Positions 25,280 through 32,646 of a DNA stretch of 32,646 nt are shown here, one piece after another. How positions within the stretch are numbered: the stretch's first letter is position 1; each line of letters opens with the position of its first letter. The translations under genes and the position numbers were made by a program. The notes below the pieces were generated by a model, which worked only from the letters and a program-made list of their open reading frames with translations, ran no database searches and had not been told where the DNA came from. The stretch is from Eubacteriales bacterium (lineage in GTDB: Bacteria; Bacillota; Clostridia; Oscillospirales; CAG-382), in assembly GCA_028705495.1 (NCBI GenBank), contig JAQWDK010000025.1, forward strand, positions 1-32,646. The letters run 5' to 3'.

Positions 25280-26242
25280 ATGAATAACAACATAATAAAC
25301 TGGCTTCTTGATGAAAACGAACCGTCCATACGCTATAAAACATTGACTGAACTGCTTGATTATCCGAACGATAATCAAGAGGTTCTTTCTGCAAAGGAAA
25401 AGGTTGCTAACTGTAAAAACGTGGAACGCATTTTTTCAAGACGGGATGAACGTGGTTTGTTTCCGCATAAAGCTGAATATTACGGTAATTGGACTACTTT
25501 CAATCACCTGACAATTCTTGCCGAACTTGGTATCGCAGGTGATGACCCGCGCATATGTCCGATTGTTGATTGGATATTGACCCCCGGAGATGATAAATGC
25601 GAATACTTTGTGCAAAAAGAATTTAGTTATGCCTACATACTGGACGAAGCAAATTTAGGTAGCTGCGGTCAAGTGAAATTTTTAAGTACGCTCGTCAGGC
25701 TGGGCTATCTTGATGATCCGCGCGTTAAAAGAATGATTGATGTGGTCGTAGACAAAGGGAGATTTGACGGCGGATATTTATGTAAGTGGAAAAAGAGCCG
25801 ACATAAAGGACAGGAGCCGAAAAGTTGTTATGTTGCAACTGTTCCGGCTTTATATTTATATTCCGTATTACCGGATAGTTATAGAAGCGGGAAAAAGTAT
25901 GATGACTTGATAAATTATTTTACAAGCCGAGATATCATTTATAGTAAAACTGAACCGGGGAAAATTATAGCCGATATACGAATAGCCCTTTTTGATGGCA
26001 GTTTATCACATATTTTGATGATAGCGCATTCAATGTGCAAGCTGGGGCTGGGCAATATTCCTCAAATGAAAGGTGTGTGGGATATATTAAATAACAAGCC
26101 GCAGATTGACGGCAAATTTATCCTTGAAACTGCGAACACGAAAAAAGCCATATTGATGGATAAGCCGGGTCAACCGAATAAATGGATGACTTTTTATATG
26201 TTATTATTTCAAAAAACAATGGAAGCCTATGATTTAAGATAA
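25280..26242 (+). CDS. Prenyltransferase/squalene-cyclase-like alpha-toroid repeat protein, unknown function
   Basis: A 320-residue soluble protein starting MNNNIINWLLDENEPSIRYKTL, a pattern seen in uncharacterised proteins with the alpha/alpha-toroid fold of prenyltransferases and terpene cyclases. The repeated helical units have Gly/Trp-rich turns (GLFPHKAEYYGNWTT, GRFDGGYLCKW, IDGKFILE). No DxDD or other cyclase motif is visible, so enzymatic activity is not claimed. A Cys-containing motif KSCYVAT begins the part shared with the truncated copy upstream. ATG 25280 has GGAG 13 bases away, a weak site that overlaps the end of the pseudogene. The in-frame start at 25229 would overlap it further. 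Confidence 0.7.
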   Translation: MNNNIINWLLDENEPSIRYKTLTELLDYPNDNQEVLSAKEKVANCKNVERIFSRRDERGLFPHKAEYYGNWTTFNHLTILAELGIAGDDPRICPIVDWILTPGDDKCEYFVQKEFSYAYILDEANLGSCGQVKFLSTLVRLGYLDDPRVKRMIDVVVDKGRFDGGYLCKWKKSRHKGQEPKSCYVATVPALYLYSVLPDSYRSGKKYDDLINYFTSRDIIYSKTEPGKIIADIRIALFDGSLSHILMIAHSMCKLGLGNIPQMKGVWDILNNKPQIDGKFILETANTKKAILMDKPGQPNKWMTFYMLLFQKTMEAYDLR

Positions 26243-26260
26243 TAAAAATCACATAAGATA

Positions 26261-26292
26261 AGGACTGAGCACTTTTGTCCTCAGCCCTTAAC
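26261..26292. terminator. Weak hairpin between toroid gene and tnpV
   Basis: AAGG-CTGAG / CTCAG-CCTT with one mismatch lies between two convergent genes. T runs are short on both sides. Confidence 0.35.
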
Positions 26293-26295
26293 TGT

Positions 26296-26667
26296 TCAAT
26301 CGTAAATCAATTCATTTCTGACAATCTCATCAGCGCAGTTACGGATATTGTTAACCATTCCAACCCATTTCATCATATCGTCAGCTTTGAGGTGCTCGGT
26401 CACGTTTTGTGCTTCCATCATCTGCTTAACAATAAGTTCGTGCCGTTCAAATGCGGTAACATCAATGTTATGTAGATGGGAGTTAAGTTTACCGGAAGTC
26501 AGCAGATTTGTATAAAGCCCACGCTTATGTTTTTTCAAATAGTCAAGCCGCCGCTGCCCCCAGATGCCGATGTGATATTCCGGCTCGTTCGGTAAGATTA
26601 GGTTTGGGATTTGATAATCACCCACCGTACTGTATGTACCGCCATTTTGTTCAAATAAAGATTTCAT
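26296..26667 (-). CDS. tnpV: TnpV-family transposon protein
   Basis: A 123-residue protein matching TnpV, a small protein found in Tn4451-type and related clostridial transposons. Recognisable family features are the start MKSLFEQNGGTY, PNLILPNEPEYHIGIWGQRR, YTNLLTSGKLNSHL and the end NIRNCADEIVRNELIY. Its biochemical role is not established. ATG 26667 has AAAGGTG 8 bases upstream. No large serine recombinase or other transposase is nearby, so this is probably a remnant of a mobile element. Confidence 0.85.
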   Translation of the reverse strand: MKSLFEQNGGTYSTVGDYQIPNLILPNEPEYHIGIWGQRRLDYLKKHKRGLYTNLLTSGKLNSHLHNIDVTAFERHELIVKQMMEAQNVTEHLKADDMMKWVGMVNNIRNCADEIVRNELIYD

Positions 26668-26885
26668 TGTAAATCACCTTTCTTAAAGTCTATTGTTTTG
26701 AGTTATTGAACACTGTCTAACTGACTTTAAGCCTTGATTTTACTTGGTTTTCCGTAAATCCTATATCGCCACTCGCACCAGCAGCTTGAAGCTGCACCCA
26801 ATGTCGCGCACCTTTCACGGTGCGTGATTTTTTTGTTCACCCACGCGTTTTATTTGGCTTTATTTTTGTCATTGAAACACAATAG
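26668..26885. other. Intergenic region with tRNA-like 3' end sequence and inverted repeats
   Basis: No gene is seen. It holds a short inverted repeat GCAGCTT-G-AAGCTGC (about 26780-26795) and, at 26774-26781, CGCACCAG, which also occurs at the 3' end of the tRNA-Leu gene. It is a possible decayed boundary of the island that begins at that tRNA. Confidence 0.3.
26807..26834 (+). terminator. Intrinsic terminator, orphan
   Basis: A 6-bp CGCACC/GGTGCG stem with loop TTTCAC and then TGATTTTTTT. No intact rightward gene ends just before it, so it probably belongs to a lost gene. Confidence 0.6.
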
Positions 26886-27026
26886 CATGAAGCTGTCGAT
26901 TGCTTTGAAATTATGGATGAATTAATATCAGGTGCAGAAGTTTATTCATGTTTCCATTCAACAGATAAAGCAACAAGTGCTGATGATTTTATTAATAAAT
27001 GGTTCAGCAGAAACATTGACATCTAA
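26886..27026 (+). pseudogene. Gene fragment (C-terminal remnant) of unknown function
   Basis: After a TAG at 26883-26885 an open frame runs 46 codons to TAA 27024-27026. It reads as a plausible protein tail (HEAVDCFEIMDELISGAE ... FINKWFSRNIDI). An internal ATG at 26913 has no ribosome site. The normal-looking composition but absent start suggests a decayed gene. The family is not recognised. Confidence 0.35.
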
Positions 27027-27043
27027 AAATTACCTGATATAAT
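27016..27043 (+). promoter_or_regulatory. Consensus sigma-A promoter
   Basis: A perfect TTGACA (27016-27021), 16-base spacer, and perfect TATAAT (27038-27043), 50 bases before ATG 27093. Confidence 0.75.
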
Positions 27044-27092
27044 AAAACTATACCCTTTAAGTATTTTGTAATTTTTATGAGGTAAATTTTAC

Positions 27093-27653
27093 ATGAAAAC
27101 AAAAAGAAAAATTATTATTATTGTAATACTCGTTACCGTTGTTAGCCTTATTGCATTTTTATTAAATAAGCCCTTTATTAAAGTCAGGTTGTACAGGGGT
27201 GACCGTATTTCAGTTACTTTTAATATGTCGGTTAACAACCAGGAATATGATCCGATGGAAGCTTCAGTTGAATATGAAAATAATGGCACAAGCCGCCTAA
27301 CTCAAGATGGAAAGAATTTTTCAATTAAAGGTGGTGAATATGGTTAATACGATATAACGTTTTACTTAGATAATGGCGTTATTGCTGATATAGCTGATGA
27401 TAATTCATTTAAGAGCTATCCGGAAAATACTCCTTTAAGCTTCTTGAATCTTAACGCAAACAATTGGAATATTTCCAATATTGATATAAATGTAAAACTT
27501 GAAAAAGAAGAAAATGAGTGGAAGCTTATTATCAACATATCTTTTAAATATTTGGTTGAAGATTATAAAACCTACATAACTGAAAATATAAATAAAGTCT
27601 TCACTTATGAAGATGTAGTAAACACTGGTGCAGTAATACAGTTTGGACTTTAA
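27093..27653 (+). pseudogene. Membrane-anchored small protein interrupted by one in-frame TAA
   Basis: The frame runs 187 codons from ATG 27093 (GAGG 9 bases upstream) to the TAA at 27651-27653, broken only by TAA at 27345-27347 (codon 85). Residues 6-23 form one N-terminal membrane helix (IIIIVILVTVVSLIAFLL). The rest is a probable extracellular beta-rich domain with charged and aromatic repeats (VTFNMSVNNQEYDP, YDITFYLDNGV, NINVKL-like strands). Both sides of the stop read as the same protein in the same frame, so this is one gene with a nonsense change, or a sequencing error. It has a consensus promoter and a strong terminator. The family is not recognised. Confidence 0.7.
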
Positions 27654-27679
27654 TAACTTAATGTAATTAACAAAAAAAG

Positions 27680-27724
27680 GAGCTATTGCAAGCTCAAAAA
27701 TTGAACTTGCAATAGCTCTTTTTT
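27680..27724. terminator. Bidirectional intrinsic terminator
   Basis: A 13-bp stem GAGCTATTGCAAG / CTTGCAATAGCTC, flanked by A and T runs, lies between the interrupted membrane-protein gene and the convergent regulator gene. Confidence 0.88.
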
Positions 27725-27730
27725 CCATTA

Positions 27731-28825
27731 TTAAACATGCTTATTTAACTTTTCAACCAACCTAATAAACCTTTCATCAGATCGAATAACATCGTATCTT
27801 TCTTGTTCTAATTTATCAAGGGTTACTTTACACCAGGTTTGAGAATAATTCTTAGATGTATTAACGACATCATGTTCTAAAGTATTTACGAGCAGAGATG
27901 TATGCTTTATTTTAGGTGGTAGGGTATCAAACGCAACAGCGTGATCAACAGCTTTTTCAAGATACATAAGTGTTTGCTCCTTATCGTTGTCAAGTAGTGA
28001 TAAAGCTGCCATTACACGATATGTTGTTGAAAGATAAACATTGTGAAAATGATAATCACCGTTATCATATATTAATTCAAGAAGCTTATTGCTCTTATCA
28101 AGAATAGCAATACGTTCGGAATTGGTCCATTGAAGCCCTCTTGTATAATTTGCATCTGCTAAATCCCTTAACTCTAATGTAATAGCTCCCACAAATTGAG
28201 CTATTGTATCTTGAGTTGTCTTGACTAATTCGTCGCCATTTAAAAATGTTGATATCGTTGCTTACTTACTATCCCAAAAAGTCGGTAAGTTTTGTGCTTC
28301 TTTTGCAGCATTTTCGTTATCTTCATTCAAAAAGTAATTATAACAAATATATTTTTGAGCTGTAACGCGTATATTGCTATCGGTACAAAATTCCAATATT
28401 CTTCGGCAAATCTGCATAGATTCGATATTGTTTTTCTTTTTGGTATTATCATCGACACCATTGTAAGTCAAAAAATGCGCAAGCTCTAAAAGTAGCTTGT
28501 AATTGTTCGGGAAATGCTTTATTTCTTCTCGAACCAGTCGAATGTTTTCTTCAGTTTTTCCTACTGAAGCATTTTCCTTTAATTTAATGAAAACACCTTC
28601 AAGCCGCTTTGAATTTTTTATTTCATCCATCCCCACATGTTCATCGAGTGTCACATCAAAGAAATTCGCTAAAACAGGCAAAATTGTAATATCAGGGTAA
28701 CCCTCACCACGCTCCCATTTTGAGACAGCTTGAAAGGAAACTCCTATGAAATTTGCCAAATCTTCTTGAGTAATTTCCCTTTGCTTTCTTAACCTTTTTA
28801 AATTATCCGCAATGTTGATATTCAT
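27731..28825 (-). pseudogene. XRE-family regulator with TPR-like sensor, interrupted by one in-frame TAA
   Basis: One frame of 365 codons from ATG 28825 (GAGGTG 6 bases upstream) is broken by a single TAA at 28264-28262 (codon 188). The N-terminus is a classic Cro/C1 helix-turn-helix (about 4-60: DNLKRLRKQREITQEDLANF, SFQAVSKWERGEG). The rest is a helical TPR-like region. The downstream part continues in the same frame as ATISTFLNGDELVKTTQDTI and on to NYTRGLQWTNSERI, DTLPPKIKHTSLLVNTLEHD and a normal C-terminus. Homologues in Clostridia are single proteins of about 370-380 residues (known). At the stop the family usually has WDSRE or similar, so GAA to TAA is likely. The truncated product would keep DNA binding. 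Confidence 0.8.
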
Positions 28826-28842
28826 CAATAACACCTCACAGT

Positions 28843-28866
28843 ATAATAGTAAACAACAACGTTGTT
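28843..28866 (-). promoter_or_regulatory. Candidate operator/promoter of the XRE regulator
   Basis: A perfect 12-bp palindrome AACAACGTTGTT (28855-28866) lies just upstream of a TATTAT -10-like box (28848-28843), 30 bases before the regulator start. This placement suggests autorepression. No clear -35 is seen. Confidence 0.4.
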
Positions 28867-29035
28867 TCTGTATATAGTTTATATTTGAACCCGATAAAAA
28901 ACAATAACCGCTTATTTGAACGAATTTCTACGATTAATTGAATAATAATACTATAAATTTAGATCATAAACAATATTTTCCTATTATAAAATCTTTATTA
29001 CATTTTCACCTTTTTTCGTTACTTCTTTACAGAAC

Positions 29036-29068
29036 AAAAATCCTGCCAAATGACATGACAGGATTTTT
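29036..29068 (-). terminator. Intrinsic terminator of typA/bipA
   Basis: A 10-bp AAAAATCCTG / CAGGATTTTT stem, partly extended inward, lies 25 bases after the GTPase stop. The 258 bases between this gene and the XRE regulator hold nothing else recognisable apart from AT-rich sequence. Confidence 0.8.
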
Positions 29069-29092
29069 GCTCTGTTCTATATATTTTTACGT

Positions 29093-30913
29093 TTAGTTCT
29101 TACTGCTCATTCTCTGCTTCATACGCTCTGAGTTGTTGAGTATGCGTTTACGAAGTCTAATAGATTTGGGAGTAACCTCAATTAGTTCATCGTCTGCAAT
29201 AAATTCAAGCGCTTCTTCAAGCGAAAACTTTTTCGGTGGCACAAGTCTCAGTGCTTCATCAGCACCTGTAGAACGGATCGCAGTCAAATGCTTCTTCTTG
29301 CATGTATTGACAACTAAATCCTCGCCTTTGGGCGAATAACCTACGAGCATCCCGGTATATACCTTTGTTCCAGGTTCAACAAACATAATACCCCTGTCTT
29401 GTGCATTGAAGATACCGTATGATGTCGCTTCGCCGTCTTCATGAGCAACAAGCGAGCCGGTGAAGCGTTTGGTTATTTCGCCCTTTTCGGGTTGATAAGA
29501 ATCAAATGTGGCGTTCATAACACCTTCGCCTTTTGTATCGGTGAGAAATTCTGTTTTATAACCAAATAGGCCTCTTGTGGGAATCAAAAATTCGAGATGA
29601 GTTCTTGAACCGACTGGCTTCATTTCAGCAAGTTCACCTTTGCGGATTCCCATCTTCTCCATAACAACATTCACAAACCCTTGCGGAACGTCTATATAAA
29701 CTCTATCGATTGGCTCACATCTAACACCATCGATTTCTCTATAAATGATTCTCGGAGTGCTAACCATGAACTCATAACCCTCACGGCGCATGTTCTCCAT
29801 CAAAATCGAAAGGTGCATCTCGCCTCTACCGCAAACATTGTATGAGTCTGCGTTGTCAGTCTCATTTACACGAAGGGACATATCTTTAATAGCTTCCTTG
29901 AAAAGATAGCCGCGAATATGTCGGGTTGTTACATATTTGCCTTCTCGTCCAGCAAAGGGGCTGTTGTTGACAGAAAAGGTCATCTCCATTGTAGGTTCGC
30001 TGATCTTGACAAAAGGCAGAGGTTCGCACATACCTACATCGCATATAGTCTCACCGATCGATACATCATCAAGCCCGGATATACAAACGATATCACCAAC
30101 TGTCGCTGATTGGACTTCCCTTTTTGCAAGCCCATCAAATTGATTTAGTGAAGTTATTTTACCACGGTATCTTGTATCAGTGTGATAATTACAAACTTCG
30201 ACTTCTCTTTTTGTATATATTGTTCCACGCTCGATTCTTCCGACTGCAATTTTTCCTACATAGTCATTGTAATCGACTGACGAAACAAGAACCTGGAGCG
30301 GTGCTTTTTCATCACCTTCAGGAGCTGGAATATGTTCAACAATCTTTTCAAAAAGTGGTTCGAGGTTTTCACTTTGGAACTCTGGTGAAAACGAAGCGGT
30401 TCCGTTTCTTCCCGAGCAAAAAACAACCGGGCTGTCAAGCTGATCGTCGCTTGCATTGAGATCAATGAGCAGTTCCAAAACCTCATCGCCAATCTCATAA
30501 GGTCTTGCGTCGGGTTTGTCAACTTTGTTTACGACAACGATAACACGGTGGCCAAGCTCAAGCGCTTTTTGAAGGACAAATCGTGTCTGAGGCATAGGTC
30601 CCTCCGCAGCGTCAACAAGCAGTAGAACACCATTAACCATCTTTAAAATACGTTCAACCTCACCGCCGAAATCTGCGTGACCGGGGGTGTCAACAATGTT
30701 GATTTTTGTATCTTTATAATACGTAGATGTGTTTTTTGCAAGAATTGTTATTCCTCTCTCACGCTCGATTGCGTTCGAGTCCATCATACGCTCTTCAACA
30801 ACCTGATTTTCACGGAACAAGCCGCCGAATTTTAGCATTTCGTCGACAAGTGTTGTCTTGCCGTGGTCGACGTGGGCAATTATAGCAATATTTCTTAAAT
30901 CTTCTCTTTTCAA
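29093..30913 (-). CDS. typA: Translational GTPase TypA/BipA
   Basis: A 606-residue ribosome-associated GTPase of the EF-G superfamily. The G1 motif is AHVDHGKTTLVD, switch/G2 is in ERERGITI, G3 is DTPGHADF and G4 is NKVDKPDARP. Domains II, III (EF-G-like), V and the BipA-specific C-terminal domain follow (RGLFGYKTEFLTDTKGEGVMNATF, ending RKRILNNSERMKQRM). It takes part in 50S assembly and stress or cold adaptation. TTG 30913 is chosen because LKREDLRNIAIIAHVDHG matches the family start and AAGGA is 11 bases upstream. ATG 30946 would add 11 residues unlike the family. Confidence 0.94.
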   Translation of the reverse strand: MKREDLRNIAIIAHVDHGKTTLVDEMLKFGGLFRENQVVEERMMDSNAIERERGITILAKNTSTYYKDTKINIVDTPGHADFGGEVERILKMVNGVLLLVDAAEGPMPQTRFVLQKALELGHRVIVVVNKVDKPDARPYEIGDEVLELLIDLNASDDQLDSPVVFCSGRNGTASFSPEFQSENLEPLFEKIVEHIPAPEGDEKAPLQVLVSSVDYNDYVGKIAVGRIERGTIYTKREVEVCNYHTDTRYRGKITSLNQFDGLAKREVQSATVGDIVCISGLDDVSIGETICDVGMCEPLPFVKISEPTMEMTFSVNNSPFAGREGKYVTTRHIRGYLFKEAIKDMSLRVNETDNADSYNVCGRGEMHLSILMENMRREGYEFMVSTPRIIYREIDGVRCEPIDRVYIDVPQGFVNVVMEKMGIRKGELAEMKPVGSRTHLEFLIPTRGLFGYKTEFLTDTKGEGVMNATFDSYQPEKGEITKRFTGSLVAHEDGEATSYGIFNAQDRGIMFVEPGTKVYTGMLVGYSPKGEDLVVNTCKKKHLTAIRSTGADEALRLVPPKKFSLEEALEFIADDELIEVTPKSIRLRKRILNNSERMKQRMSSKN

Positions 30914-30949
30914 ATTAATACCATTCCTTATATTCGAATAAACCATAAT

Positions 30950-30978
30950 ATAATACCACAACGCGAGCAGATATTCAA
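30950..30978 (-). promoter_or_regulatory. Promoter of typA
   Basis: TTGAAT (30978-30973), 17-base spacer, extended -10 TGG-TATTAT (30955-30950). The stretch TGTGGTATTATAT is identical in the 5S rRNA promoter at the right end of the window. Confidence 0.65.
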
Positions 30979-31058
30979 CCGTCGAATTTTACGGAAATTT
31001 AAGATAAAAATCGCTATAGTTGAAAAATATGTCATATAAAGCAAAAAGGAAAAAGCGG

Positions 31059-31087
31059 TTGACTTTTTTTGTTTCTCAATATAGACT
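31059..31087 (+). promoter_or_regulatory. Promoter of the exonuclease III gene
   Basis: TTGACT (31059-31064), 17-base spacer, TAGACT (31082-31087). The -10 is weak, but the spacing is right. Confidence 0.5.
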
Positions 31088-31125
31088 ATACTTATACAAG
31101 AGTTAATATAATTACGGAGGATGAA

Positions 31126-31878
31126 ATGAAGCTTATATCTTGGAATGTAAATGGTATTAGAGCATGTATAAAAAAAGGTTTTCTCGACTTTTTTGATCGA
31201 GAAAAAGCAGATATATTTTGTTTGCAAGAAACAAAACTTTCCGAAGGTCAACTCACTCTCGAACTTGAAGGATATCATCAATATTGGAATTACGCTGAGA
31301 AAAAAGGTTATTCTGGGACCGCTGTTTTTACAAAAGTCAAGCCTGAATTTGTATCATATGGAATCGGAATAGAAGAGCACGATAAAGAAGGTAGGGTTAT
31401 AACTCTCGGTTTTAAAGATTTTTTCTTAGTTAATGTATACACACCAAACTCACAAACGGAGCTTGCAAGACTTGACTACAGAATGATTTGGGAGGACGAG
31501 TTCCGATCCTATTTGAAAAATCTTGAAAAGGATATGCCTGTCGTAGTCTGCGGCGACCTTAATGTCGCACATAAAGAAATCGACTTAAAAAACCCTTCCT
31601 CGAACAAGAAAAACGCTGGCTTCACAATAGAGGAAAGAGAAAAGTTCAGTTTGCTGCTTGAAAGCGGTTTTATTGACACATTCCGTTACTTTTATCCCGA
31701 TGTTTCCGGTGCATATACCTGGTGGTCATATATGTTCAACGCAAGAGCAAACAATGCAGGCTGGCGTATTGATTATTTTTGCGTTTCCGATGTTCTAAAG
31801 AATAGAATTCAAGACTCAGTTATTTACGCTGAAGTTGAAGGTTCAGACCACTGCCCTGTCGGACTTATTATTGACTGA
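31126..31878 (+). CDS. xth: Exodeoxyribonuclease III (Xth/ExoA family AP endonuclease)
   Basis: A 250-residue member of the exonuclease-endonuclease-phosphatase fold, acting at abasic sites and 3' blocked ends in base-excision repair. The catalytic motifs are present: WNVNGIRA, the metal ligand Glu in CLQETKL, VYTPNSQ, GDLNVAH, the WWSYMFNAR loop and the C-terminal SDHCPVGL. Length fits the bacterial ExoA/Xth type. ATG 31126 with GGAGG 6 bases upstream is clear, so the longer in-frame extension back to 31069 is not used. Its 3' end overlaps the convergent small basic-protein gene by 55 bases. Confidence 0.95.
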   Translation: MKLISWNVNGIRACIKKGFLDFFDREKADIFCLQETKLSEGQLTLELEGYHQYWNYAEKKGYSGTAVFTKVKPEFVSYGIGIEEHDKEGRVITLGFKDFFLVNVYTPNSQTELARLDYRMIWEDEFRSYLKNLEKDMPVVVCGDLNVAHKEIDLKNPSSNKKNAGFTIEEREKFSLLLESGFIDTFRYFYPDVSGAYTWWSYMFNARANNAGWRIDYFCVSDVLKNRIQDSVIYAEVEGSDHCPVGLIID

Positions 31879-32072
31879 AAATAAAAAACACGCATATCAT
31901 CGTTGTAACTACGATCTGCGTGTTTTCTTTTTCTCGTGTATACAGTTTTGTCTTTGTGAATCCTGCTAACAGGCTTCATGCTTCCCCATGTATTTCTCTG
32001 AACAAGATCAAGCTCTCGGCGTTTCTTCTTGCTCAACTTTTCCCGGGGAATAAATTTATTGGGTTTATTCAT
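31824..32072 (-). CDS. Small basic conserved protein, convergent with exonuclease III
   Basis: An 82-residue protein, very rich in Lys and Arg, starting [20 protein letters not shown], then [23 protein letters not shown]. Small proteins of this pattern ([11 protein letters not shown] ... TWG ... PVTR ... Y-RK) are common and uncharacterised in Clostridia, from memory. ATG 32072 has AGGAGG 8 bases upstream. The usual family length is about 60-70 residues. Here the last ~19 codons run antisense into the exonuclease III gene, and the terminator hairpin lies within the coding sequence. The original stop may have been lost. Confidence 0.7.
   Translation of the reverse strand: MNKPNKFIPREKLSKKKRRELDLVQRNTWGSMKPVSRIHKDKTVYTRKRKHADRSYNDDMRVFYFQSIISPTGQWSEPSTSA
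31885..31926 (+). terminator. Intrinsic terminator of exonuclease III gene
   Basis: Stem AAAACACGCA / TGCGTGTTTT with an inner ATCGT/ACGAT helix, followed by CTTTTTC, 7 bases after the stop. It lies inside the opposite-strand small protein gene. Confidence 0.8.
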
Positions 32073-32119
32073 GTGATGTTCCTCCTGTATTTGTTTGTAT
32101 ATCTTTCTCATACTTACTT

Positions 32120-32191
32120 TTCACTATTACCTCATATTTATTGCTTCCCCAAATTTTTAGTTTGCGAATTTAAGTTATAGTGAATAGTGAA
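32120..32191. repeat. 9-bp inverted repeat in intergenic DNA
   Basis: TTCACTATT (32120-32128) and AATAGTGAA (32183-32191) bracket 54 AT-rich bases with no ORF. Confidence 0.4.
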
Positions 32192-32205
32192 GGGGTAAAA
32201 AGTAG

Positions 32206-32235
32206 AAATTCCGTCTGACATCGCAGACGGAATTT
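32206..32235 (-). terminator. Intrinsic terminator of the 5S rRNA-tRNA-Met unit
   Basis: A 12-bp stem AAATTCCGTCTG / CAGACGGAATTT with a 6-base loop directly follows the tRNA 3' end; on the minus strand CTACTTTTT follows. Confidence 0.85.
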
Positions 32236-32236
32236 T

Positions 32237-32313
32237 TGGTGGGCCTTCAGGGACTCGAACCCCGGACCGACCGGTTATGAGCCGGTTGCTCTAACCAACT
32301 GAGCTAAAGGCCC
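32237..32313 (-). tRNA. tRNA-Met (anticodon CAT), CCA encoded
   Basis: On the minus strand the gene starts GGGCCTTTAGCTCAGTTGG. The acceptor stem GGGCCTT/AAGGCCC is complete, the anticodon stem is ACCGG/CCGGT with loop CTCATAA (anticodon at 32279-32277), and the T loop is GGTTCGAGTCC. Discriminator A and CCA are encoded. An elongator Met role is most likely; a tRNA-Ile2 with modified CAT anticodon cannot be ruled out by eye. It lies 6 bases after the 5S rRNA gene. Confidence 0.92.
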
Positions 32314-32319
32314 CCATAT

Positions 32320-32435
<116 letters not shown>

Positions 32436-32464
32436 TGGCTGCCCTGCTATTGGACAGCTTTGAT

Positions 32465-32493
32465 ATAATACCACATTGTTGACCGCTTTTCAA
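32465..32493 (-). promoter_or_regulatory. Promoter of the 5S rRNA-tRNA-Met unit
   Basis: TTGAAA (32493-32488), 17-base spacer, extended -10 TGG-TATTAT (32470-32465), reading leftward. Confidence 0.7.
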
Positions 32494-32584
32494 GTGTTTT
32501 TTCAAAATTTTTAAAATTGTCTTCTGTGGTTGTCAAACATATGGTCTATTTTTAATTTAAGAAGAATGTGGATAGGTAAGTTCT

Positions 32585-32645
32585 ATCGGGTATTCGGCTT
32601 TTCGGAGTGGAGCGTAGCGGAACGGAGAAAAGCCGAATACCCGAT
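32585..32645. repeat. Perfect 19-bp inverted repeat at the window edge
   Basis: ATCGGGTATTCGGCTTTTC (32585-32603) and its exact complement (32627-32645) flank 23 purine-rich bases. Its GC content is higher than its surroundings. No T tract follows on either visible side. It may be a repeated intergenic element. Confidence 0.75.
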
Positions 32646-32646
32646 G

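Noticed and set aside
27345..28264. Stop-codon reassignment of TAA
   Set aside because: TAA is used as a normal stop by most genes in the window (GH4, sleC-like, ruvX, coiled-coil protein) and no other long gene has in-frame TAA, so two lesions or errors are simpler.

Overview
The window looks like chromosomal DNA of an uncultured, low-GC, spore-forming Clostridia bacterium, probably of the Oscillospirales/Ruminococcaceae type. The reasons are AT-rich sequence, strong AGGAGG-type ribosome sites with frequent TTG starts, sigma-A promoters close to TTGACA-17-TATAAT, a clostridial Csp/SleC germination locus, a TnpV-type transposon gene, and a CsaB-like cell-wall pyruvyltransferase. The taxon is an inference from gene content; no 16S rRNA gene is present.

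Layout. 1-1568: end of an IS3-family element followed by a GH95 alpha-fucosidase that has lost its N-terminal half. 1676-3859: a small coiled-coil protein, a CorA magnesium transporter with a long structured leader carrying a 30-residue upstream ORF, and an unknown protein. 4054-6683: a glycosyltransferase fused to a polysaccharide pyruvyltransferase, overlapping ruvX. 6684-9747: an Fpg-like glycosylase overlapping an AraC regulator, divergent from a GH4 alpha-galactosidase. 9995-15474: a glycine-rich membrane protein, enolase, oligoendopeptidase F and a SulP anion transporter, all on the minus strand.

15590-20800 is the most interesting part. Two tandem subtilases of the CspA-like family lie next to, and divergent from, a SleC-like cortex-lytic enzyme. 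One subtilase has an intact Asp-His-Ser triad. The other has Ala in place of the catalytic Ser. This is the active-protease/pseudoprotease/SleC logic of clostridial spore germination, here with two separate genes and a small unknown ORF at the head of the cluster.

20852-24695: a cell-surface GDPD-family protein and an RluD-like pseudouridine synthase. 24736-28834 is a decayed accessory region starting at a tRNA-Leu gene. It holds a 5'-truncated paralogue, an intact toroid-fold protein, tnpV, gene fragments, and two neighbouring genes each cut by one in-frame TAA.

29093-32646: housekeeping genes (typA/bipA, exonuclease III, a small basic protein), then a tRNA-Met and 5S rRNA unit with its own promoter, and a long perfect inverted repeat at the window edge. 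Most genes are separated by clear intrinsic terminators, so transcription units are short.
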